From: an uncultured Bacteroidales bacterium
Lineage (GTDB): Bacteria; Bacteroidota; Bacteroidia; Bacteroidales; Paludibacteraceae
NCBI GenBank assembly: GCA_937907165.1
Contig: CALCUH010000068.1
Location: forward strand, 1 to 24,277
Direction of reading: 5' to 3'
DNA: 24,277 nt
Positions 7,396 through 13,411 of the stretch are shown piece after piece. The position numbers were made by a program, and so were the translations under genes. The notes beneath the pieces were generated by a model. The model saw nothing but the letters and a program-made list of their open reading frames with translations. It did not search any database and was not told where the DNA came from. Numbering within the stretch: position 1 is the first letter of the stretch; each line of letters begins with the position of its first letter.

Positions 7396-8496
7396 ATGGA
7401 ATTACAATCTCCTCAAAAAGAGATTTATAGTAAAGAACGTTTCTCCGCTTTGCAGGCGCAACGATTGGCGCAGGAGATAGCGGCGGGTCCTGTCGTTTTT
7501 CAGGTCTCCCGATTGATGGTTAAGTTGGGTATCTTCCAAATGTTGGATGATAATAAAAATGGTTTGACGCTTGAGGAGGTGGCGGAGAAGGCTAAGCTTT
7601 CCCGTTACGGGGCGCAATGTCTGCTCGAATCTTCTTTAACCATCGGAACGGTCTTATTGAAGGAGGGGAAATTCCGCTTGGCGAAGGCTGGTTGGTTCCT
7701 GATTCATGATGATATGGCGCGCGTGAACATGGATTTTAACCATGACGTGAACTATTTGGGTCTCTTTAATTTGGAGGAGGCTATCCTGAACGGAAAGCCT
7801 GAGGGTTTGAAGGTGTTCGGCGAGTGGCCTACCATCTATGAAGGACTTTCCCAATTGCCTCCGCAGGTGCAGAAGAGTTGGTTCGGTTTCGACCATTTTT
7901 ATTCGGATTGTTCGTTCGACGAGGCGATGGATATTGTTTTCGATGGTAAAAGAAGGAGTTTGTTGGATGTCGGCGGTAACACCGGACGTTTTGCGATGAA
8001 GTGTGTGGAGCGTAATGCCGAGGCGGAGGTGACCATCATGGATCTTCCCCAGCAGTTGGAGATGATGCGCAATCAGACGAAGGGCAAGCAAGGCGCTGAA
8101 CGCATTCACGGTCATGGCGCCAATTTGCTCGATGAAAACGTTCCTTTCCCGACCGGATTCGATGCTATTTGGATGAGCCAGTTCTTGGATTGCTTCAGCG
8201 AGACGGAGGTGGTCAGCATCTTGAGACGCGCAGCTAAATCGATGGCTGAGGGTACCCGCCTCTTTATTATGGAGACTTTCTGGGACAGACAACGTTTCGA
8301 GACCGCATCGTATTGCTTGGCGCAGATTAGCATCTATTTTACCGCTATGGCGAATGGAAATAGTAAGATGTATTATTCCGATGATATGATCCGTTGTATC
8401 CGTGAGGCTGGGTTGGAGGTCGAATCCATCCATGATGGTTTGGGCATGGGTCATAGCCTTGTGGTTTGTAAATTGGCTTCGTCATGCGACCGATGA
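7396..8496 (+). CDS. SAM-dependent O-methyltransferase-fold protein
   Basis: This 366-residue protein has the plan of dimeric small-molecule O-methyltransferases. An N-terminal helical/winged-helix dimerisation domain spans about residues 20-110 (GLTLEEVAEKAKLSRYGAQCLL). The Rossmann SAM-binding motif LLDVGGNTGRFA begins near residue 189, and MDLPQQ marks the acidic end of the second strand. Where the family usually has His-Asp as catalytic base, I read SQFLDCFSE, so the His position is Leu264. It may bind SAM yet use another base, or act differently. Its end overlaps the dehydratase gene. In aryl-polyene and flexirubin clusters, a methyltransferase modifies the aromatic head group; that is the likely role here (inference). 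Confidence 0.82.
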   Translation: MELQSPQKEIYSKERFSALQAQRLAQEIAAGPVVFQVSRLMVKLGIFQMLDDNKNGLTLEEVAEKAKLSRYGAQCLLESSLTIGTVLLKEGKFRLAKAGWFLIHDDMARVNMDFNHDVNYLGLFNLEEAILNGKPEGLKVFGEWPTIYEGLSQLPPQVQKSWFGFDHFYSDCSFDEAMDIVFDGKRRSLLDVGGNTGRFAMKCVERNAEAEVTIMDLPQQLEMMRNQTKGKQGAERIHGHGANLLDENVPFPTGFDAIWMSQFLDCFSETEVVSILRRAAKSMAEGTRLFIMETFWDRQRFETASYCLAQISIYFTAMANGNSKMYYSDDMIRCIREAGLEVESIHDGLGMGHSLVVCKLASSCDR

Positions 8497-8909
8497 AAGC
8501 TTCCGATTTCTTGCCGCAGCGCGCCCCTTTCCTTTTGGTGGATGAGATGCTTGCTTGTGAGAAGTATCTTTGCAGTACCGATTTTAAGGTGCCCCTCGTT
8601 CATCCGTTGGTGAAGGAGGGTGTTCTCTTGGAGGCTGGTGTGTTGGAGAATATTGCGCAGACTTGCGCCACGCATATCGGTTATCTTTCCCGCCATGTTC
8701 CGGTCCGTATCGGGGTTGTCGCTTCAGTAAGGAACTTAAAGATATCTGCGTTGCCGCGGGTGGGGCAGGTGGTGGAGACGTCAGTGGAGGAGCAGGGCGA
8801 TCCGATTTTCTCTGTCTCTGTCTATCTCGCCAAAGTGACTGTGGCGGGTGAGACGATTGCTGAAGGCGAAATGCGCGTGATGCTTACGGAGCGTGAACCT
8901 AGTAAATAG
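8493..8909 (+). CDS. Hotdog-fold 3-hydroxyacyl-ACP dehydratase (FabZ/ApeP-like)
   Basis: This is a single hotdog domain of about 138 residues. I prefer ATG 8493 because it makes an ATGA overlap with the methyltransferase stop and places the LPxRxPFLLVD signature right at the start; an in-frame ATG at 8484 would add three residues. LPQRAPFLLVD replaces the usual LPHR. The catalytic pair looks like the His in LVHPLVKEG and the Glu in LENIAQT, with one residue more between them than in FabZ. It would remove water from 3-hydroxyacyl-ACP during chain extension, leaving a trans double bond that becomes part of a polyene if not reduced. No signal peptide is present. It lies inside the operon between the methyltransferase and the ketosynthase. 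Confidence 0.82.
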   Translation: MKASDFLPQRAPFLLVDEMLACEKYLCSTDFKVPLVHPLVKEGVLLEAGVLENIAQTCATHIGYLSRHVPVRIGVVASVRNLKISALPRVGQVVETSVEEQGDPIFSVSVYLAKVTVAGETIAEGEMRVMLTEREPSK

Positions 8910-8960
8910 GAGAATATGAATTAGGGTTTATATTGATACCCTTCTCGATATGTTTTTATT

Positions 8961-10112
8961 ATGATTTATAAGATAGGCGATAATATCTTTTCCCCTTTGG
9001 GCTTTACTACCGAGGAGAATTATATCAATGTGAAAAATGGTATTCGCGGAGGCGCTCTTCGTGAGGGGACTTTCGGTTTGCCTGAACCGTTTTTCGGCTC
9101 TTTGCTGGATTGGGAGGCTGTGGAGGCTTGTGTGGCGCGCGAGCTGCGTCCTACTCATTGTCGGTTGACAGCTTTCGAAAAAATCATGTTGCTTTCCGCG
9201 AACCGTGCGGTGACGGGTGCCGGCATCGATCCGAAAGCGTCTGATGTCCTTTTTGTTCTCTCCACGACCAAAGGCAATGTGGCGCTCTTAGGTGAGCCCG
9301 ACGGCTTTGGGGAAGATCGCGCGAATCTATGGAGTTCCGCCCATGTCTTGGGTGACTATTTCGGAAATCCTAACGAGGTGGTGGTGGTGAGCAACGCTTG
9401 CATTTCGGGTGTTGCGGCGCAGCTTTTGGCTTTTGATTTGATGCGCACAAAAGGTTATCGCTATGCGGTGGTGGTGGGCGCCGATGTCTTGAGTAAGTTC
9501 GTTGTTTCCGGATTTCAGTCTTTCAAGGCGCTCTCTCCGGAGTTGTGCAAACCTTTCGATGAGAATAGGGTGGGCTTGAATTTGGGCGAGGCGGCTGCCA
9601 CGCTTGTGTTCGAACAAGTGCCTGATGATACTGCTTTGCCTGCGGGTTCGATTGTTTGGCGGGGCGGTGCCAACCGAAACGACGCTAATCATATTTCAGG
9701 TCCTTCCCGCACGGGTGAAGGCTTGTTTAACGCCACGATGCTGGCGATGAGAAACTTGCCGAAGGAAGATATATCTTTTATCTGCGCGCATGGCACTGCG
9801 ACCCGTTACAATGACGATATGGAGTCGTGGGCGATTAGTCGTGCGGGATTGTCCGACGTGCCTTCCTTTAGTCTGAAGGGTTTTTATGGCCACACGCTAG
9901 GGGCGGCTGGCGTTTTGGAATGCATCCTTTCCATGTGCGCTGTTTCCGATGGTTGTGTCTTGCCTACGGTAGGATACGAGAAGTACGGGGTGGTGCAACC
10001 TATTACGGTGTGCGATCGTCTTATGCGGAGTGACAAGTCTGGTTTCCTGAAACTGATTTCAGGCTTTGGCGGAAGCAATGCGGCGATAGCGTACCAGGTG
10101 GTGAGAGATTAG
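8961..10112 (+). CDS. 3-ketoacyl-ACP synthase, last gene of the operon
   Basis: This 383-residue thiolase-fold condensing enzyme has the complete Cys-His-His set: Cys147 in SNACISG, His277 in AHGTATRYND and His311 in GFYGHTLGAAG, with Lys306 just before the last one. It should therefore catalyse decarboxylative Claisen condensation of acyl and malonyl-ACP, and is not an inactive chain-length-factor partner. The N-terminus is unusual, beginning MIYKIGDNIFSPLGFTTEENY, and the protein is somewhat shorter than FabF (about 410 residues). It resembles the divergent synthases of aryl-polyene-type clusters. It follows the dehydratase by 51 bases, a gap holding a weak AGGGT/ACCCT hairpin. No acyl-carrier-protein gene is adjacent. 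Confidence 0.87.
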   Translation: MIYKIGDNIFSPLGFTTEENYINVKNGIRGGALREGTFGLPEPFFGSLLDWEAVEACVARELRPTHCRLTAFEKIMLLSANRAVTGAGIDPKASDVLFVLSTTKGNVALLGEPDGFGEDRANLWSSAHVLGDYFGNPNEVVVVSNACISGVAAQLLAFDLMRTKGYRYAVVVGADVLSKFVVSGFQSFKALSPELCKPFDENRVGLNLGEAAATLVFEQVPDDTALPAGSIVWRGGANRNDANHISGPSRTGEGLFNATMLAMRNLPKEDISFICAHGTATRYNDDMESWAISRAGLSDVPSFSLKGFYGHTLGAAGVLECILSMCAVSDGCVLPTVGYEKYGVVQPITVCDRLMRSDKSGFLKLISGFGGSNAAIAYQVVRD

Positions 10113-10121
10113 GAATCCGTA

Positions 10122-10143
10122 GAGACGTTGCGTTCAACGTCTC
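10122..10143 (+). repeat. Perfect 9-bp-stem palindrome after the ketosynthase gene
   Basis: GAGACGTTG and CAACGTCTC flank a CGTT loop ten bases after the stop codon. No T run follows, so it is a poor intrinsic terminator. The motif looks like a short dispersed palindrome that I recall from other Bacteroidota genomes (from memory, unverified). Confidence 0.55.
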
Positions 10144-10176
10144 GATTTCCACATGACGGAACATATTAATGATACG

Positions 10177-10212
10177 AAAAACGGGGACGTTCCATTAAGG
10201 AGCGCCCCCGTT
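10177..10212 (-). terminator. Intrinsic terminator of the first LRR lipoprotein gene
   Basis: Read on the minus strand, AACGGGGGCGCTCC pairs with GGAACGTCCCCGTT over TTAAT (14 bp with one mismatch and one wobble). A TTTTT tract follows. It lies 22 bases after the stop at 10234 and, because the two genes converge, may also stop transcripts from the ketosynthase operon. Confidence 0.8.
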
Positions 10213-10233
10213 ACTTTATCAAACTTTGGTTGA

Positions 10234-11310
10234 TTATTCCACAACCACGTAAAAATAGATTCTGTTACCCATTCCGTCTACGGCGGAGATAGTCGTTTTA
10301 CCTGCCGTATGGTAAACCTTCATTGTTCCGTAAAAATGGTTAGTGCCCGAATAAGTTTGCTGAGTCGGGTACGGCTTGGCGATTGAAGCGTCCGAAGTCT
10401 CCCATTTTACCGCATCTAGTACGCTTTTATCTTTGAAAGCGAGTCCGTCATTTTTGGTCTTGTCGAGTATTCCGAAGGTGAAGTGGTCGATATATTTGTC
10501 TGCGACGACAGTTCCTCCGTTTCCTATCGTTTCGTAACCTTCTATGTTTGTGGTGATTGAAACATTGGTGAAAATGTTCATGACAACGTCGACATTTGCA
10601 TCCTTATTGTTGTCTAAGTTCTTCTCCCATGTTTCGTATTGATTCTCTTCCATAACCAACTTCATGTCGCTTCCACCGAGCTCTTGACCCCCACAGCTGA
10701 TGGTTTGTAAGTTGCTCATGTTGCTGATGTCCAATGTCTCGATTTTATTTCCTTCGCAATCCAGTTTCTCCAGTTTGGAGGCTTTCGATAAATCCAATGA
10801 GGAGATGTCGTTTTGACTGCATTCCAATTCCTTCAGGTTGGAAGCTTTCGATAAATCGAGGGAGGAGATATTATTTTGGCTACAGTCCAATTTCGTCAGA
10901 GTGCTAATGGACAAATCCAAACTGCTTATTTTGTTTCCGCTGCAATCGAGTTCTTTCAGATTAGGAAAGTCCGACAGGTTAATTTCTTGGATTGAGTTGT
11001 CGCTGCAGTCCAGTTTCTCAAGATTCTTGAAATTTTCCAGACCTGAGAGATTAGAGATGTAGTATTCGCTGATGTCCAACGTTTTGACGGCTTCCGCTTC
11101 AGCGAGTGTGATGACGTCGTCCCTATCTTTGTTCACGTTAGGATTATACAAAAGCGCTTCAAGAAGATTTTTGTCGGCGATTTTGATTTCTTTGTTTTGG
11201 TTTTTGTTGCTGTCATTACCGTTCCCGTCGTCGTCTTTATGGCAGGAAACAAACAATGTTGATGATGCCAAGGCTGCTAATATAGATACCTTGATGAATA
11301 GTTTACTCAT
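10234..11310 (-). CDS. Surface-type lipoprotein with EF-hand-like loop and leucine-rich repeats
   Basis: The protein has 358 residues from ATG 11310. A longer in-frame ATG at 11361 would add 17 residues in front of the signal peptide and is unlikely. Residues 1-22 are a lipoprotein signal ending LFVSC, with Cys23 lipidated. The following H-K-D-D-D fits the acidic surface-export signal of Bacteroidota lipoproteins. Residues 60-71 (NKDRDDVITLAE) follow a calcium-binding EF-hand/dockerin-type loop. Five or more repeats of about 21 residues follow, in the form LxxLDCSxNxISSLDLS. A cap region starts CGGQ and a C-terminal Ig-like part ends in YFYVVVE. It is paralogous to the next gene but lacks that protein's N-terminal Ig-like domain. 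It likely binds a protein or glycan outside the cell; the partner is unknown. Confidence 0.85.
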   Translation of the reverse strand: MSKLFIKVSILAALASSTLFVSCHKDDDGNGNDSNKNQNKEIKIADKNLLEALLYNPNVNKDRDDVITLAEAEAVKTLDISEYYISNLSGLENFKNLEKLDCSDNSIQEINLSDFPNLKELDCSGNKISSLDLSISTLTKLDCSQNNISSLDLSKASNLKELECSQNDISSLDLSKASKLEKLDCEGNKIETLDISNMSNLQTISCGGQELGGSDMKLVMEENQYETWEKNLDNNKDANVDVVMNIFTNVSITTNIEGYETIGNGGTVVADKYIDHFTFGILDKTKNDGLAFKDKSVLDAVKWETSDASIAKPYPTQQTYSGTNHFYGTMKVYHTAGKTTISAVDGMGNRIYFYVVVE

Positions 11311-11350
11311 TGTATTAACGTTAATTAGTTTATATAACTTCGTAAAATAG

Positions 11351-11378
11351 GAGAACCACATCCGACTAGGTGATTGGA
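11351..11378 (-). promoter_or_regulatory. Leader element shared with the other LRR lipoprotein gene (copy 1)
   Basis: On the + strand, the first 18 bases of GAGAACCACATCCGACTA... match the corresponding bases at 12784 in 16 of 18 positions, and TGATT and GGA blocks are also shared. It sits between the candidate -7 box and the ATG, so it should lie in the 5' untranslated RNA. It could be an RNA or protein binding site, or a remnant of gene duplication. Confidence 0.55.
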
Positions 11379-11396
11379 ACTTTTATTTTAACGATT

Positions 11397-11404
11397 CAAA
11401 GGTA
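11397..11404 (-). promoter_or_regulatory. Candidate -7 box for the first LRR lipoprotein gene
   Basis: Minus-strand TACCTTTG is a full match to TAnnTTTG, 87 bases upstream of the ATG at 11310. No -33 TTTG is seen 19 bases further upstream. Confidence 0.4.
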
Positions 11405-11473
11405 ATTAATCGGATTTGATTTTATGTGATTTTAATGTTAAGAATCAATAATAAATTTTGTCAATGCATATGT

Positions 11474-11510
11474 AAATAAAAAGGGTTGCGCCATCAGACG
11501 CAACCCTTTT
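11474..11510 (-). terminator. Intrinsic terminator of the second LRR lipoprotein gene
   Basis: A perfect 12-bp stem (AAAAGGGTTGCG with CGCAACCCTTTT, 8-base loop) lies 22 bases after the stop at 11532 and is followed on the minus strand by a T-rich run. This separates the two lipoprotein genes into two transcripts. Confidence 0.9.
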
Positions 11511-11531
11511 CAAATATTGGGAGAATATTAC

Positions 11532-12707
11532 TTATTTCACCTCAAGGTTGAAAGAAATAGTATATTCGTCGTTTACGGTACCGGTGATGGTAGCGTTACC
11601 CTTTGCCAAGGCTTCAACTTCCATTTGAGCCTTGTTGTCGTCGCCTTCGCTCTCGAAGTTAGCTGTTACGGATGCTACTTTCTCGTCTGAGCTGCTCCAC
11701 TTAATTTGTTTGAGGACAGAAGGATCATAGAAAGACAATTCATTTCCGTTAGCTCCGTAGAGACGGAAGGTGAATGTGCCTTTGTTCAATTTGAATGAAG
11801 TTGAGTCACCATCTTTCAAATCGTTAGAGAATGCGCTTGAATGGAAAGTTGCTCCTTCGAAGAAGTTCATCACCAATTCCACGCTCTTGTTATCTTCGTC
11901 AGTGCCGTTCTCTTTCCAAACTGAGTTGAATTGATCGATAGTAAGTTGCAACTTCATACCTTCTACAGATTGGTTACCGCAGTAGAGACCTTCCAATTTG
12001 TCGTTGTTTCTGATGTCCAAAGTATCCAAATTGTTGTCGTTGCAGAGAAGGGTAGTAAGAGCAGCGTTTTGGGAGATGTCAAGTTTGGAGATTTTGTTGT
12101 TTTGGCAACGGAGAGTTGTCAACTTAGACAAAGAGGTGACATCAAGGGAAGTCAATTGGTTATCGCTGATGGTCAAAGTTTCCAAATTCTTGAAATAACC
12201 GATTTCGTCGAATGATGAGATGCCTTTGTCGGCGATTTTCAACGTTGTCACGTTGCTAGCTTCGCTGAGGGAGATTCCCTCGTCGCCGTCGGTGTTAACA
12301 CTCTTGTCTTTCACCAAAGCATTCAAGAGAGCCTTGTCCTTAAATTCGATGTCCTTGATGACCTTGACCAAGCAAGAGTCTTTGTGTTCTCCGCTAACGG
12401 TTGTGATGAACACGTATCCTGTACCTGCGGCCTTACCAGCCACTTGTCCGCTGTTGCTGATGATGAGTATTTCTTCGTCACCGCTCCATTCCACGTCTTT
12501 GTTAGTAGCGTCATTAGGGAAGATGGTGTAGGAGAATTGGACGTTGTCACCCACGAAGATTGTAGTGTCGTGAATGTTCAATGCCACGCTGTCCACAGCG
12601 ATGGACTTCGAAGAAGATGATTTCTTGTCTTCCTTACAGGAAACAAGTACCATAGGCAATGCCAAAGCGGCTACTGCCATTGATTTGAATAAAACTCTTT
12701 TTTCCAT
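11532..12707 (-). CDS. Lipoprotein with Ig-like (Big_2) domain, EF-hand-like loop and leucine-rich repeats
   Basis: The protein has 391 residues from ATG 12707, chosen because it begins a clean lipoprotein signal (MEKRVLFKSM...MVLVSC, Cys24); the longer start at 12761 adds a non-signal segment. The residues after Cys are K-E-D-K-K, again compatible with surface export. A Big_2-like domain follows (about 35-115, FVGDNVQFSYTIFPND, GQVAGKAAGTGYVFIT). The loop NTDGDEGISLSE is a textbook EF-hand/dockerin pattern. Leucine-rich repeats follow (LTTLRCQNNKISKLDIS, LTTLLCNDNNLDTLDI), then a cap (YCGNQSVEGMKLQL) and a second Ig-like part (IKWSSSDEKVASV...GNATITG). It shares the cap, loop and repeat layout with the gene at 10234, so the pair arose by duplication. 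The ligand is unknown. Confidence 0.87.
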   Translation of the reverse strand: MEKRVLFKSMAVAALALPMVLVSCKEDKKSSSSKSIAVDSVALNIHDTTIFVGDNVQFSYTIFPNDATNKDVEWSGDEEILIISNSGQVAGKAAGTGYVFITTVSGEHKDSCLVKVIKDIEFKDKALLNALVKDKSVNTDGDEGISLSEASNVTTLKIADKGISSFDEIGYFKNLETLTISDNQLTSLDVTSLSKLTTLRCQNNKISKLDISQNAALTTLLCNDNNLDTLDIRNNDKLEGLYCGNQSVEGMKLQLTIDQFNSVWKENGTDEDNKSVELVMNFFEGATFHSSAFSNDLKDGDSTSFKLNKGTFTFRLYGANGNELSFYDPSVLKQIKWSSSDEKVASVTANFESEGDDNKAQMEVEALAKGNATITGTVNDEYTISFNLEVK

Positions 12708-12782
12708 TTTTATGTTAATTAAATTAATGATTCCGTAAACCCAATGTATGTTATGCTTCAATCATATACTTTGTTTTCACCT

Positions 12783-12811
12783 GAAGAACCACTTCCGACT
12801 ACTGATTCGGA
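12783..12811 (-). promoter_or_regulatory. Leader element shared with the other LRR lipoprotein gene (copy 2)
   Basis: This is the counterpart of 11351-11378, placed between the -7 box at 12834 and the ATG at 12707. In RNA orientation, TCCGA and TCGGA can form a 5-bp stem around an eight-base loop, next to the conserved GTGGTTCT. The flanking leader sequence is not conserved between the two genes. Confidence 0.55.
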
Positions 12812-12833
12812 GATGCCTCTCCTCTATAAAACG

Positions 12834-12841
12834 CAAAGATA
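12834..12841 (-). promoter_or_regulatory. Candidate -7 box for the second LRR lipoprotein gene
   Basis: Minus-strand TATCTTTG is a full match to TAnnTTTG and predicts a leader of about 120 bases. A T-rich tract occupies the -33 position. Confidence 0.4.
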
Positions 12842-12941
12842 ATATCTTTTTATATAAATCTTTTGCGGTTGATTTGTTAATGAATGCAAAAAAAGGGGAG
12901 GGAAAGGCGAAATACCCACCAAATAGTTTCGAAAAGAGATA

Positions 12942-13304
12942 GGGATGGGCGCCCACGAGGGACGCCCGCACAGCCGGAGATTGAAAATGAATCCGGGAAT
13001 CGATCGTTGGGGTACCCCTCGTGGGTACCCGTAGGGAGGGTGAAGAATCTATTTTCTTTAGGAGAAAGGGGATGGGCGCCCACGAGGGACGCCCGTACAG
13101 CCGAAAATTGAAAATGAATCCGGGAATCGGTCGTTGGGGTACCCCTCGTGGGTACCCGTAGGAGGGTGAAAGAATCTATTCTCTTTAGGAGAAAGGGATG
13201 GGCGCCCACGAGGGACGCCCGTACAGCCGAAAATCGAAAATAAATCCGGGGGTCGGTCGTTGGGGTACCCCTCGTGGGTACCCGTAGGGTTGGGGAAAGG
13301 AATC
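12942..13304. repeat. Tandem array of three ~127-bp palindromic repeats
   Basis: GGGCGCCCACGAGGGACGCC starts at 12947, 13074 and 13200, giving periods of 127 and 126 bases. In each unit this left arm is followed, after about 41 bases, by a right arm GGGGTACCCCTCGTGGGTAC. The cores CCCACGAGGG and CCCTCGTGGG are exact reverse complements. Smaller palindromes (GGGCGCCC, GGGTACCC) lie inside the arms. A spacer containing AGAATCTATT and a poly-purine run links the units. The three units are nearly identical and GC-rich in an AT-rich setting. They look like REP/BIME-type or small non-autonomous elements; no transposase is nearby. The third unit is cut short at about 13304. Confidence 0.88.
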
Positions 13305-13352
13305 CGTCGATATAGTATTCCCTCCGTTTTTCTTCTTTTTAAGATTTTTTTA

Positions 13353-13360
13353 TATATTTG
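13353..13360 (+). promoter_or_regulatory. Candidate -7 box for the giant GH8 gene
   Basis: TATATTTG fully matches TAnnTTTG. A start near 13367 would give a leader of about 45 bases to the ATG at 13412. The -33 position reads TTCT, so only one box supports the call. Confidence 0.45.
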
Positions 13361-13411
13361 CGAACTTGTGTTTTGGGTATAGTATTTATATAGTTCAGAA
13401 TTATATAAGTT

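Larger units (their letters stand above)
12708..13411. other. Gene-free region between divergent LRR lipoprotein and giant GH8 genes
   Basis: This 704-base region codes for no credible protein. From left to right it holds the lipoprotein leader with the shared element, its -7 box, about 100 bases of AT-rich DNA, the three-unit palindromic array (12942-13304), and the promoter and leader of the giant gene. Open frames inside the array merely translate the repeat. Confidence 0.75.

Noticed and set aside
7654..8454. 266-codon open frame on the minus strand
   Set aside because: Antisense to the methyltransferase, which has clear SAM-binding motifs; no recognisable protein in the shadow frame.
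12942..13304. CRISPR array
   Set aside because: There are only three units of about 127 bases, the whole unit (spacer included) is conserved, and no cas gene is near.
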